From the NCBI GenBank assembly GCA_025994075.1, contig JAMQGV010000014.1, forward strand, positions 1 through 64,000: 64,000 bases of DNA, read 5' to 3'. Shown one piece after another: positions 17,326-26,007 of this stretch (the first letter of the stretch is position 1; each line of letters starts with the position of its first letter). The notes beneath the pieces are model-generated. The model was not told the DNA's origin. It ran no database searches and saw nothing but the letters and a program-made list of their open reading frames with translations. The position numbers and the translations under genes are program-made. This stretch comes from Vicinamibacteria bacterium (lineage in GTDB: Bacteria; Acidobacteriota; Vicinamibacteria; Fen-336).

Positions 17326-18972
17326 ATGAGGTCGATCGGGTCCTACGAGATCGTCTCGCTGCTGGGCGACGGTGGCATGGGAAGCGTGTACAAGGCGCGC
17401 GACCCGCGCTTCGACCGCCTCGTGGCCGTCAAGCTGCTGCACCCGCACTACCAGCGGGACCCGGGAATCGTGCAGCGCTTCCGAGCGGAGGCGGTGATCC
17501 AGGCCAAGCTCAACCATCCCGGGATCGTCCGCGTGATCGACTTCGTCGACAACGGAGACGAACTGGCGATGGTGCAGGAGTACGTCGAAGGCCGACCACT
17601 CTCGGCCATCCTCGACGGCTCCCCGACCGGCCTGGGCGAGTCACTCGCCAGCGACCTCACGTGTCAGGTCCTCTCCGCTCTCGGTCATGCCCACGCGCGG
17701 GGCCTGGTTCACCGCGACATCAAGCCCGCGAACATCCTCGTGTGGGAGAGCGAAGGGCAGCGGGTGGCGAAGGTCACCGACTTCGGGATCGCCAAGATCC
17801 TCGGCGACGACAAGAAGATGACGGCGACCGGCGCCAAGATGGGGACGCTCGCCTACATGTCCCCGGAGCACATTCGGAGCCCGAAGAGCGTCGACGCCCG
17901 CTCGGACCTGTACTCGGTGGGGGTGACCCTCTACGAGATGCTCTCGGGACGGCTGCCCTTCCCCCAGGACACCGAGTACGAACTGATGCGGCACGTGCTC
18001 GAGGTGGAGCCGCCGCCGCTCCCGGCCTCCGCCCCGCCGGTGTCCGCCCGGCTGCAGGCGATTCTCGACCGGTCCCTGGCCAAGGACCCGACGGACCGCT
18101 TCGCGTCGGCGGAGGAGTTCGCGGCAGCACTGCGCGGCGAGACGGCGGGCGTCGCTGCCCCGCGGCGCAGGACGACGCTAGTCCGGCCTGCGGCGCCGGG
18201 AGTGGCCCAGCCCGTGTCGGCGGCCGGGAGTGGCGTCGGTCAGTGGGTGGTCGGCGCGTGCGTCGGGCTGGCGGCCGTGGCTGCGATCACGTTCGGGATC
18301 GTTCGTGGGACCCCGGCCCCGCCCTCGACGGCTGCTCCGGACCCACGCAACGCAAGGGCGGAGGCCGAGGCTGCGGCGGCGCGATCGAAGGCCGAGGCTG
18401 CGGAGGCGGAGCTCGCGAAGCTGAAGGCCCGGGCCGAAGCCGAAGCGCAGGCTCAGGCTCAGGCGCAGGTTCAGGCTCAGGCCGAACAGGCCGAGGCAGC
18501 GGAGCGGCGACGAGAGGCCGTGCAACTGCTCCGAGCGGAACTGGACGCGGCCACCACCCAGTCTCGTGCGCTCCTCGATGGGGGGCGCCCCGAGCAGGCG
18601 CGCGAGGTCGTCCGGGCGGCTCTCGACGGCGTGCCCGGGCATCTCGCGACGGACGTCGCAGGCGAATCGGACGCGCTCAGGCGGCTCCTCGACCAGGCCA
18701 CCGAGTCGCTCATCGCGAAGCAGGCGGCGGCCGCGACGGAGGAAGCGCGCCTCCGGGTCCAGCGAGACCAGGTCCTGGCCGCCCGGCAACTCTACGACCA
18801 GGGCAAGTTCACCGAGGCCAAGAACGCCTGCGAGCAGTTGCTGCGTCAGCCCGACCTCGACCCGGAAGTGCGGCGTTCCACGGATCGCCTCCTGGCCGAG
18901 TCGCTCGAAGGGTTGCGGAGGGTGTTCGCGGGCACCAGGGCCGGACCCGCGGTGACGAAGAAGAACCCCTAG
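17326..18972 (+). CDS. Membrane Ser/Thr kinase with coiled-coil and repeat-like C-terminus
   Basis: 548 residues. Kinase: GDGGMGSV (14-21), Lys36, HRDIKPAN near 129, DFG near 152, [16 protein letters not shown]. Membrane helix near 306-326, then a long Ala/Glu/Gln coiled coil (QAQAQAQVQAQ) and a C-terminal helical part (ARQLYDQGKFTEAKNACEQL) that reads like a TPR-type helix pair. The catalytic domain is a close relative of the one at 7396-9252 ([18 protein letters not shown]), but the sensor end is different, showing domain exchange on a shared kinase core. Start ATG 17326. The gene leads an operon with the glycine-zipper protein (9 bp later) and the FHA membrane protein. Confidence 0.92.
   Translation: MRSIGSYEIVSLLGDGGMGSVYKARDPRFDRLVAVKLLHPHYQRDPGIVQRFRAEAVIQAKLNHPGIVRVIDFVDNGDELAMVQEYVEGRPLSAILDGSPTGLGESLASDLTCQVLSALGHAHARGLVHRDIKPANILVWESEGQRVAKVTDFGIAKILGDDKKMTATGAKMGTLAYMSPEHIRSPKSVDARSDLYSVGVTLYEMLSGRLPFPQDTEYELMRHVLEVEPPPLPASAPPVSARLQAILDRSLAKDPTDRFASAEEFAAALRGETAGVAAPRRRTTLVRPAAPGVAQPVSAAGSGVGQWVVGACVGLAAVAAITFGIVRGTPAPPSTAAPDPRNARAEAEAAAARSKAEAAEAELAKLKARAEAEAQAQAQAQVQAQAEQAEAAERRREAVQLLRAELDAATTQSRALLDGGRPEQAREVVRAALDGVPGHLATDVAGESDALRRLLDQATESLIAKQAAAATEEARLRVQRDQVLAARQLYDQGKFTEAKNACEQLLRQPDLDPEVRRSTDRLLAESLEGLRRVFAGTRAGPAVTKKNP
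18445..18483 (+). repeat. CAGGCT/CAGGCG short tandem repeat in kinase coiled coil
   Basis: About six units of a six-base repeat (GCGCAG, GCTCAG, GCTCAG, GCGCAG, GTTCAG, GCTCAG) encode alternating Ala-Gln. In-frame hexamer repeats can change number by slippage without breaking the frame, altering coiled-coil length. Confidence 0.7.
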
Positions 18973-18981
18973 GAGGGCGTG

Positions 18982-19608
18982 ATGAGGAGATTCGTGGCGT
19001 GCGCACTGGTTCTCAGCCTGGTCACCCCCGCGGTGGCGCAGACGAGCGGGTCCGAGGAGAAGAAGAAGGCCAAGAAGGGCGCGCTGCTCGGCGGGCTGTT
19101 CGGGGCGGCCAAGGCCATCATCCAGGGCAAGAGCCCGGAGCAGGTGCTCGGAGCGGCCGCGAAGGGCGCCGCGATCGGGGCCGCGATCGGCTACGCGATC
19201 GGCAAGATCGAGACGCGCCGTCTGACGTCGCGCCGCGAAGCACAGGAGCGGGTCGGGCACACGAGTGGCAGTGGCACGTACTTCAGGATCGACGAAGTGA
19301 CGGTGATGCCGAGCGCGCTCGCCCCCGGGGCGACGGCGCAGATGGTCGTGCGGTACACGGTCCTGCCGTCCAACGACTGGGACTCCGCCCCGGTCAAGGT
19401 GCACCCGAAGCTGCTGTACGGGAGCGACCAGGTCGGCGACCTCGGAGAGCAGGCGTGCACCACCGAGGTGGGTGGGGGCACCTACGTCACTTCGCTCGAG
19501 ATCCCGTTCCCGAACCAGGCGCCCGAAGGGACCTACACCTTGTCCGGTGACTGGGTCGGGGCGGGCAGCCCGGGACGCACGACGACCGAGATCCACCTGC
19601 GCTCCTGA
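18982..19608 (+). CDS. Exported glycine-zipper protein, unknown function
   Basis: 208 residues with a signal peptide (MRRFVACALVLSLVTPAVAQ), a Lys-rich stretch (EEKKKAKKG), then a Gly/Ala-rich segment (GALLGGLFGAAKAI and GAAIGAAIGYAIGK) of glycine-zipper type, which inserts in or packs at membranes. The second half is beta-rich (FRIDEVTVMPSALAPGATAQ, TYTLSGDW), like an Ig-type domain. ATG 18982 is chosen over GTG 18979 because AGGAGGG at 18971-18977 is then correctly spaced. Follows the kinase by 9 bp in an operon, so it may be an outer partner or a target of its sensor part. No family name was recognised. Confidence 0.75.
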   Translation: MRRFVACALVLSLVTPAVAQTSGSEEKKKAKKGALLGGLFGAAKAIIQGKSPEQVLGAAAKGAAIGAAIGYAIGKIETRRLTSRREAQERVGHTSGSGTYFRIDEVTVMPSALAPGATAQMVVRYTVLPSNDWDSAPVKVHPKLLYGSDQVGDLGEQACTTEVGGGTYVTSLEIPFPNQAPEGTYTLSGDWVGAGSPGRTTTEIHLRS

Positions 19609-19717
19609 CGCCCGATCGCCGTCGCCTTTGGCGTGAGCCGAGGCGTGTCAGCAATGCGCCCCCGGCCGACAACCCGCCCGCAGGGACCAAGCCCGGCAAC
19701 TCCGGAGAGCTGACGCC

Positions 19718-20371
19718 ATGCCCATCATCGGACGCGAGCCGCCAGCGGACATCGTGATCGCGGCGCCACAGGTGTCGGCACGCCACGCGGAGATCCAGCC
19801 GCTTGGCGGCGATCTCTACCGGTTGATCGACCTGGGCAGCACCAACGGGACCTTCGTGAATGGGCAGCGCATCCAGTCGGCACAGGTCCGGCTATCCGAT
19901 GCGGTTCGGTTCGGAAGCCTGGCGGTCGACCTGCGCCTCTACGTGCCCCAGGCTCCCCCGCCTCTCCCCGCGACCCACCTGTCAGCGGGGCCACCTCTTC
20001 CCGCCAGAGCCCCCGCCCCGGTCGCTGCTTCTTCGCCGCCGACTCCGGTTCAGGCTCGTGGTCCCGTGGTCGCGTCGCCGGGGCTCGGCACGGACCTGGC
20101 CGTGGCGCTGGCAGCGCAGAAGTCCTTCACCGGGAACGCGTTCTTCACCTGGGTGCTCTACTGGTTCGGTTGGCTCCCGGGCGTCATCATGAACTTCGTC
20201 TACCTGAACGAAGCGAAAGGCGTCCAGAAGCTGACTGGCCAATCTCCCCCGGGGATGGGATGCCTGACCCTGCTCATCATCACCCACTTCTGGATCCCGT
20301 TGATCCTCATCGCCCTCCTCGTCCTGACCGGGGGGGCGATCGTGAGTTCGCTGCTCGCCGGGCTGAGCTAG
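19718..20371 (+). CDS. FHA domain membrane protein
   Basis: 217 residues. FHA domain (1-75; GREPPAD, SARHAE, LGSTNGTFVNG), a Pro/Ala linker (75-130), then two hydrophobic regions (AFFTWVLYWFGWLPGVIMNF and CLTLLIITHFWIPLILIALL) that anchor the C-terminus. Its FHA domain is a near copy of that in the FHA-kinase at 10584-11930, including MPIIGREPP at the N-terminus. It is the third gene of the operon starting at 17326, and probably tethers phosphorylated proteins to the membrane. GGAGAGC lies before the ATG. Convergent with the secreted protein gene ending at 20414. Confidence 0.85.
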   Translation: MPIIGREPPADIVIAAPQVSARHAEIQPLGGDLYRLIDLGSTNGTFVNGQRIQSAQVRLSDAVRFGSLAVDLRLYVPQAPPPLPATHLSAGPPLPARAPAPVAASSPPTPVQARGPVVASPGLGTDLAVALAAQKSFTGNAFFTWVLYWFGWLPGVIMNFVYLNEAKGVQKLTGQSPPGMGCLTLLIITHFWIPLILIALLVLTGGAIVSSLLAGLS

Positions 20372-20413
20372 AACCGATCTGCGGCGCCCGCGAAAGCCGC
20401 GCCCCCGTGGGCC

Positions 20414-21814
20414 TCAGTGCCGAGTGCGACAGCGGAGATCCGCCAAGCTCTTGAGTCTGACGAAGTGCGGGGTGGCCCGCGAGCTCGGGTAGAGGCAGCC
20501 GATCCAGGGGCCTTCCTGGACGAGCGTCGGATGGGATACGCCGCGATTCGGGCTCCAGCCGCCCGAAGTCTGGCGCGCCAACGTCTCGATCAGCGGAAGG
20601 GCATGCCCAGAGTTGCGTGCGGCGACGCCCAGAGCTGCGTGGTGGGACTCGTTCTCGAGCCGCAGCGCCGGTGAGGCGGGATCGCGCAGGAGCAGGTCCA
20701 TAGCTCTGCCGCGTGCGGCCGCCTGCGGAAGGACCGCCGCTAGGAACGTCCGCAGCCGTTCCGGAGAAGCCTCGGCGACGAGAAGCGGGCCTCGCGGATC
20801 GGCCACGGAGCTGGCCCACTGGAGGCTCTGTTCGACCGACTCGTGGTCTTCGGCTTCGACTCCCGCCAGAATCGAGCGAACGAGCAGCTCGACCTGTTGC
20901 TCGCGAGTTCCGTGCGAAGCGAGGTGCCGTCTGAGTTCCGCCAGAACCTGTGAAGCTTCGCGATGTCGTGCGTCGGACGCCAGCGAGGCGGCGAGACGTC
21001 CTGTAGCCCCGACGAACTCTCGTGAGAGCCCCTCCAGTTGCGCTGCAGTCGCCTTCCCGGCTACGCCGTCGAGAAGCACCTGGGCTGGTCCGCCAGGCGG
21101 CGCAGGCGTAGAGACCGGCACTTGGGCGGAGGGCAGTGGGGACCTCTCCCCGAGCCGCGCCAACAGGCCTCGGGCGCGATTGTATTCGTCGGGGTCGAGC
21201 ACGGCGGCGTCGGCGAACGGCCAGCGCAGGTGAGAGGCCACGGCTTCGAGCTGCTGTACGTCTGCCGTGAGGCCGCGCGCGCCCCGATAGTCCAGGACGA
21301 GCAGGAGCTTGTCGAAACGCGTGCCGCGTTGAACGACGAAAGGCAGGAACACCGCGCGGTACTCGACGGGGCCGTCGCTCGTGCCCACGCCGTACCCGAG
21401 GTGCGAACTCACGAACGACACGTTTATGGCGGCCAGCGCCTCCGTGCCGAGGGCCCGCTCGGTTCTCTTCACGGCGAACCGGACGGGTCGAAGGCGCGCA
21501 TAGGCTTCAGCCGACACCATCTCTTCCAGCCAGTCGACCGTGATCGCGTCGGTATCGCCGGCGCGCTCGGTGCAACTGGCGAAGAGCCACGAGCCCGCGG
21601 GCGACCGCAGGGCAGTGACGAACGTGGATCGAATGCCCTCTTCCCGGAAGGGCAGCACCTCGTCCTTCTCGACTGCGTTCCACCCCAGGGCTGTCAGCGG
21701 GGCGTGGTCGACGATGCCGTCCAACCGACACGGGGGCGGCACATCGTCGGCGTGCGAGACAGCCGCCCAAAGGCTGAGCAGGACGAGAAGCTGGCGAGCG
21801 ATCCGCTGGTTCAC
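20414..21814 (-). CDS. Secreted protein of unknown function
   Basis: 466 residues beginning with a signal peptide (IARQLLVLLSLWAAVSHAD). The first half (about 30-215) is mixed alpha/beta; the second half is helical with Ala/Leu-rich segments (QVLAELRRHLASHGTREQQ), perhaps a helical-repeat scaffold. No motif tied it to a family. GTG start at 21814 with GGAGGA eight bases upstream. The lipoprotein gene ends 30 bp upstream on the same strand, so the two are likely co-transcribed and both act outside the cytoplasm. Confidence 0.7.
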   Translation of the reverse strand: MNQRIARQLLVLLSLWAAVSHADDVPPPCRLDGIVDHAPLTALGWNAVEKDEVLPFREEGIRSTFVTALRSPAGSWLFASCTERAGDTDAITVDWLEEMVSAEAYARLRPVRFAVKRTERALGTEALAAINVSFVSSHLGYGVGTSDGPVEYRAVFLPFVVQRGTRFDKLLLVLDYRGARGLTADVQQLEAVASHLRWPFADAAVLDPDEYNRARGLLARLGERSPLPSAQVPVSTPAPPGGPAQVLLDGVAGKATAAQLEGLSREFVGATGRLAASLASDARHREASQVLAELRRHLASHGTREQQVELLVRSILAGVEAEDHESVEQSLQWASSVADPRGPLLVAEASPERLRTFLAAVLPQAAARGRAMDLLLRDPASPALRLENESHHAALGVAARNSGHALPLIETLARQTSGGWSPNRGVSHPTLVQEGPWIGCLYPSSRATPHFVRLKSLADLRCRTRH

Positions 21815-21844
21815 GTGATTCCTCCGGGAGACCCCGCCGGGATC

Positions 21845-22951
21845 TCAGTGACGGGTGCGACCTTCGACTCGGCTCGCCAGCAGCCGTGTGAGGTTGAGGG
21901 GACGGCCCGGCGATATCGCCCCAAGCAGCGATCCGGGCTCCCAGCACTCCAGGGCGGCCGCGATCAGTGCCCCACTGTCTATGAAATAGCCCGGCGCGAC
22001 TCCCTCTCCTAGATCGACGCGAGGGGGGACGAGTCCAGGTACCGTCCTCCGATACAGCTGCTCCACGAAATAGGCGACGCCCTCCGTGTACTCCCAGTAG
22101 TCCTCTCCGAAGAAGAGCTCGAGAGATAGCTCCCTGCGCCGGTCCCTGCGCAAGGAGAGGAAGTTGTGCAAGGCAGCCAAACCCGCTGCCGTGTGTCCGG
22201 CACCGAAGTGACTGCGAGCCGACCGCAAAGCGGTGATCTCCGCGAAAAGAGCAGTCGCATACCGGGGCTCGCGGAAGTGCTGCTCCAACTGGAGGCGCAA
22301 GGCAGAGCGATTCGGGACCAGGGAAGTCTCTGACCCCGGGGGGGCCATGGCGCTCATATCCTCCCATCCCACACGCTGGTAGTAGAGGTGAAAACCTTCG
22401 TGGACCAGCGTCCCCTGCAAGTCACCGACGCCCCCCGAGTTCAGGGGCGCAGAACAGTCGAGGGCGAGGAGCGGTGAGCCCGTCTGAGCCCAGACATCAG
22501 GCGGCAGGAGGTGGGACCCCGGGGCGACCGAGCTTGCCAGGAACGAGTAGCGACTCCAATCGACGGGAAGCGCCGTCGGGCCGCGCAACCGGGCTGCGCT
22601 GTCGAGGCGCCCGCCGGGCCACCGCAACCAGGCGCGCTCGGCTTTGCGGTCCAGAACGACAACGGGAAACGAGTTCAGCGAGAACGAGGGGACGAGGCCT
22701 TCCGTCATGAACGCGGGCTGCAGCGCCTGTAGCACCTCGGTGAAGGTCGCGGAAGCACCTGCGGTGGCCCGCCCGGGCAGGGGACTCCAAACGGCACTGC
22801 ACGACGTTGCGGGATCACCACCAAGCTCGTAGTGCGGTGGCGTGGGGGGCGAAGAGCGCCCTGCCAGTGGGGCGCGTGGGGTGCACCCCGGCGCCGCGAG
22901 AAGAACCAGGAGCAGCAGGCACGGCCAGAGACGGCGTTCCTTCGGGGACAT
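21845..22951 (-). CDS. Putative lipoprotein metallopeptidase (HExxH)
   Basis: 368 residues with a lipoprotein signal (LLLVLLAAPGC, Cys at about 23 as the lipid site). HEGFH near 184-188 fits the HExxH zinc motif, and EYTEGVAYFVEQ about 100 residues later supplies a candidate third ligand, as in gluzincin-type peptidases. Role inferred: membrane-anchored protease on the outer side of the inner membrane or on the outer membrane. Its substrate is unknown. It precedes the secreted protein gene at 20414. Start ATG 22951. The link to peptidases rests on the motifs alone. Confidence 0.6.
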   Translation of the reverse strand: MSPKERRLWPCLLLLVLLAAPGCTPRAPLAGRSSPPTPPHYELGGDPATSCSAVWSPLPGRATAGASATFTEVLQALQPAFMTEGLVPSFSLNSFPVVVLDRKAERAWLRWPGGRLDSAARLRGPTALPVDWSRYSFLASSVAPGSHLLPPDVWAQTGSPLLALDCSAPLNSGGVGDLQGTLVHEGFHLYYQRVGWEDMSAMAPPGSETSLVPNRSALRLQLEQHFREPRYATALFAEITALRSARSHFGAGHTAAGLAALHNFLSLRRDRRRELSLELFFGEDYWEYTEGVAYFVEQLYRRTVPGLVPPRVDLGEGVAPGYFIDSGALIAAALECWEPGSLLGAISPGRPLNLTRLLASRVEGRTRH

Positions 22952-23016
22952 TCGGCAGCCTTGGCGGGGTGCCGTGGGCGGGTACGCGCGTCCACGGCAC
23001 CCTGGTGTGTTCGGAC

Positions 23017-23484
23017 TTACTGGCCGCGGGTGACGTACTGCTTCTGCTTGCTCTCCGTGACCTTCTTCTCCTCCGTGCGGTTCGTCTTCTCGCGAACCAC
23101 GATCTCCGTGGTCGAGTTCACGGGCTTCTTCTCGGACACCCAGGTTTCTCCGACCTTGTCGGTCTTGAAGACCTGCGTGCCGTCGGCGAAGCGGACGGGC
23201 TGCGCCTCTTCGAACTCGGCCGGACGCGCCGGACGCACCTCGCGGCGCTTGGTCCAGACCTGGGAGACGACCTTTCCCGGATCGATGCCTCGCGTGATCG
23301 GATCGAACACGTCTTCGGGCTTGGGATCCTTGAACTCGACGTCGGCCCGCGTCAAGCCCTTGGACTTGAGCAGGGAGTCGAGTGTGAGGTAGTTGGCAAA
23401 CGGGTCGGGGCCCGCCTGCTGTGCGGACGCGGTCACGCAGAAGATCAGGGACAGCAGGGCCAGTCCGGCAATGCGCTTGGTCAC
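23017..23484 (-). CDS. Small exported protein, unknown function
   Basis: 155 residues with a signal peptide (KRIAGLALLSLIFCVTASA) and no membrane helix after it. The rest is charged and hydrophilic, rich in Lys, Glu and Arg (REKTNRTEEKKVTESKQKQ), with no cysteine after the signal. GTG start at 23484 is supported by GAGGAGG upstream; the frame is open to 23520 but without coding signs. It lies alone, 65 bp past the lipoprotein start on the same strand. No family was recognised. Confidence 0.7.
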   Translation of the reverse strand: MTKRIAGLALLSLIFCVTASAQQAGPDPFANYLTLDSLLKSKGLTRADVEFKDPKPEDVFDPITRGIDPGKVVSQVWTKRREVRPARPAEFEEAQPVRFADGTQVFKTDKVGETWVSEKKPVNSTTEIVVREKTNRTEEKKVTESKQKQYVTRGQ

Positions 23485-23814
23485 GATGGGCTCCTCCTCA
23501 CAACGAGAATGCGATTCCACACGGGCCGTGCGATCTCGGGGACTCGAGGAAGACGTCCGTGCTGGCGCCTCGGTAATGCAAGCGGCCGGCCATCGCTAGG
23601 GGCACGCACGGGGTGAGCGACAGGTATCGTCGTCGTGGGCAGTAGTGCCAACAAGCCGGTCAAGAATTGGAAACGGACCAGGCGGCGAGAGCAGGGTCAG
23701 AAGGCCGAACCCGCCCCGGGCTGGGAACGAACCGGCTGGGACGGGTGCCGGCGGTGCGCATGGGGTATCAATGAGGTGGGCGTGGGCGTCCACGAAGTGG
23801 GCGGCCAGTGACGG
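23485..23814. promoter_or_regulatory. 330-bp intergenic region upstream of the small exported protein
   Basis: Between two minus-strand genes. On the minus strand at about 23640-23663 lie TTGACC and TTGGCACTACTGCC; the latter matches the -24 element of sigma54 promoters (TTGGCAC), but the -12 element is poor, so I do not call a promoter. No coding signal was found. The region is less GC-rich than the genes. Confidence 0.35.
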
Positions 23815-25731
23815 TCACCCGATCCCCAGCCGTTTCATCTTCAGGGCCAGGCCGTTGCGGGTGATGCCGAGGTGGCGGGCGACCTTGGACTTGTTGCCTT
23901 CGAAGAGGGCGAGGGCGTCCAGGATCGCGCGGCGCTCGAGGGCGTCGACCTGGGCGGCGAGGGCGCCGCTCGTTGTCGGGTGGGGCCAGGGGGCTGAAGA
24001 GAGCGCGGACACCGGCTGGGGGCGCGGTGTCGAGATGCGGATGGGTTCCGAACTGGAGGTCGTCGGGCCGCCAGCGAGCGACGAGCCGCCGGGGTCCGCC
24101 GACAGGCCGGCGGTGGTCGTCGTCGAGTTGGAAATCCGCAGGGTGGACTCGAACTCGGCGGAGCCGAGGACGCCGCCGTTGGGGCAGAGCAGGACCGCGC
24201 GCTCGATCGTGGTCTTGAGCTCGCGGATGTTGCCGGGCCAGTCGTGGGCCATCAGCAGGTCGAGGGCCTTGCTGGAGATGCCGGCGACGTCCTTGTGGTA
24301 GGCCTGGGCGGCGCGGGCGGCGAAAGATCCGGCGAGCTCGGGGATGTCCTCGCGGCGGTCGCGAAGCGGGGGGATCTCGAACTCGAGGCCGCGCAGGCGG
24401 TAGTACAGGTCGGGGCGGAACTGGCCCTGGCGCACGAGGGCGGGCAGGTCGCGGTTGGTGGAGCTGATCACGCGGACGTGGATCTGCTCGGGCTGGTGGC
24501 CGCCGACGGGCCACACCTCGCGCTCCTCGAGGGCGCGCAGGAGCTTGGCCTGCAGCGAGGCGGGCATGTCGCCGATCTCGTCGAGGAACACGCAGCCGCC
24601 CTGGGCGCGCACCAGCAGGCCCTGGCGGGGGTCGACGCCGGTGGCGACGCGAGCCTTGACGCCGAACAGCTCGGCCTCGAGCAGCTCGCCGGGGATCGCC
24701 GCGCAGTTGATCGGCACGAAGGGGCCGCGGGCCGAGGGGCCGGAGGCGTGCACGATCTCGGCGAGGAACTCCTTGCCGGTGCCGGTCTCGCCGAGCAGCA
24801 GCACGTCGAGGTCGCTCTTCACCGTCGCCCGCAGGCTGGCGAACAGCCGCGTCATCGCGTGCGAGCCGGCGCGCACGAACGCGGGCGGGTAGACGAGCGG
24901 GTCGTCCGAGTGCCCGTTGCCTTCGCTCGAGCGGGCGTGGCCGCGGGCCAGCGTCGCCAGCAGGAAGTCGAGGAACTCCTCGGCCCACGCCTCGAGGGAG
25001 GCGCGCGCGCCGTCCTGCACCAGGGCGATCGCGAGGTCGCCCGCGGCGCGGCGGCCCGCGCGCACGAACAGCGTCGCGGGGCCAGGCAACTCGAGCGCGC
25101 GGGTCTCCTGGTCCGCGAGTCCCGCCGTGGCCTCACCGGCGAGGTCGAGCAGGCGCGCGGGAGCGGGCAGCCCCTGCACGCGGCCGGTGCGGGCGCGGCC
25201 CGCGCTGCGGTCGACGAAGAAGAGGTGGCGGGCCTCGAGCGCCTCGGCGATCCGCTCCAGCACCCGGTTGTCGAGCCCGCGCTCGGGCGTCGCGCGGTTG
25301 GCGGCGATCTCGCGCACGAGCTGCAGCAGCGCGCCGGGAGCGCCGTCGAAGGTGTTCGCGTTTTCGCCGTCCGACGTGGTCGTGTCGCGCGCCGGGGCCA
25401 CGCTCTTCCTCCGCGGCAGCGCCACCGAGACGACCGAGTCGGCACTGTCGACCTCGTCGAGCAGCACCTCCGCGCGTCCGAGGAACACGCGCTCGCCCGG
25501 GCGCAGCACGACGCTCGCGACGCGCTCGCCGCCCTGGATCAGACCGTTCTTGGACCCCAGGTCGCGGATGCGCACGCCGCCGGGAAACGGCTCCAGCACG
25601 GCGTGGCGGCGGGACACCCCGGGCACCGAGATCTGCACGTCGTTGGAGGCGTCGGCGCCGATGTGCACCGGGTGGGCAGGAGCGTCGACCTGCTGCACCC
25701 ACGTGTTGTGGCGGATCGTCAGTCGAAGCAT
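23815..25731 (-). CDS. FHA-containing sigma54-type activator, paralogue of 4296-6146
   Basis: 638 residues with the same layout as the paralogue: FHA (1-95; SRRHAV, LGSKNG), GAF-like middle, AAA+ domain (Walker A GETGTGKE, DEIGDMP, SSTNRDL), Fis-type helix-turn-helix (SKVARHLGITRNGLALKM). The sigma54-contact loop again departs from GAFTGA and reads RVATGV, so the change is a conserved trait of this pair. A Ser/Thr/Pro-rich insert (NSTTTTAGLSA and beyond) lies between AAA+ and the DNA-binding part and is absent from the paralogue; it may be a phosphorylation site region. Start at Met of MLRLTIRH (25731) with AGGGAG upstream. Confidence 0.9.
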   Translation of the reverse strand: MLRLTIRHNTWVQQVDAPAHPVHIGADASNDVQISVPGVSRRHAVLEPFPGGVRIRDLGSKNGLIQGGERVASVVLRPGERVFLGRAEVLLDEVDSADSVVSVALPRRKSVAPARDTTTSDGENANTFDGAPGALLQLVREIAANRATPERGLDNRVLERIAEALEARHLFFVDRSAGRARTGRVQGLPAPARLLDLAGEATAGLADQETRALELPGPATLFVRAGRRAAGDLAIALVQDGARASLEAWAEEFLDFLLATLARGHARSSEGNGHSDDPLVYPPAFVRAGSHAMTRLFASLRATVKSDLDVLLLGETGTGKEFLAEIVHASGPSARGPFVPINCAAIPGELLEAELFGVKARVATGVDPRQGLLVRAQGGCVFLDEIGDMPASLQAKLLRALEEREVWPVGGHQPEQIHVRVISSTNRDLPALVRQGQFRPDLYYRLRGLEFEIPPLRDRREDIPELAGSFAARAAQAYHKDVAGISSKALDLLMAHDWPGNIRELKTTIERAVLLCPNGGVLGSAEFESTLRISNSTTTTAGLSADPGGSSLAGGPTTSSSEPIRISTPRPQPVSALSSAPWPHPTTSGALAAQVDALERRAILDALALFEGNKSKVARHLGITRNGLALKMKRLGIG

Positions 25732-26007
25732 CGCGAGTGCTCCCTGGGTGAGCGGCGACGTCCCGGCAGCGACCACTGAGTGGGCGCTGCCTGATCAGTG
25801 AATGCGCGAATGGCGCCCGCCTGGGTCGTTGGCGGGGTCGGCATCGAGGTTGCTGCGAATCCTTGGGACTCCAACAACGATGCCCACTTCGAAAGCAGAT
25901 TCGGCTCCTCGTGTCGGGGTGGCATGCTTCGCAGCTTGGCGAAGATCATGCCATCTTGGCGCCCGGGGCGAAGTCGCTGAGCGGCCCGCGCGGCCAGGAG
26001 CGTCGCG

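Noticed and set aside
20381..20400. Short hairpin between the convergent genes ending at 20371 and 20414, as a terminator
   Set aside because: Five-base stem and no T-run; too weak to call.
23640..23663. TTGGCAC element suggesting a sigma54 promoter upstream of the small exported protein
   Set aside because: The -24 part matches but the -12 part does not at the required spacing.
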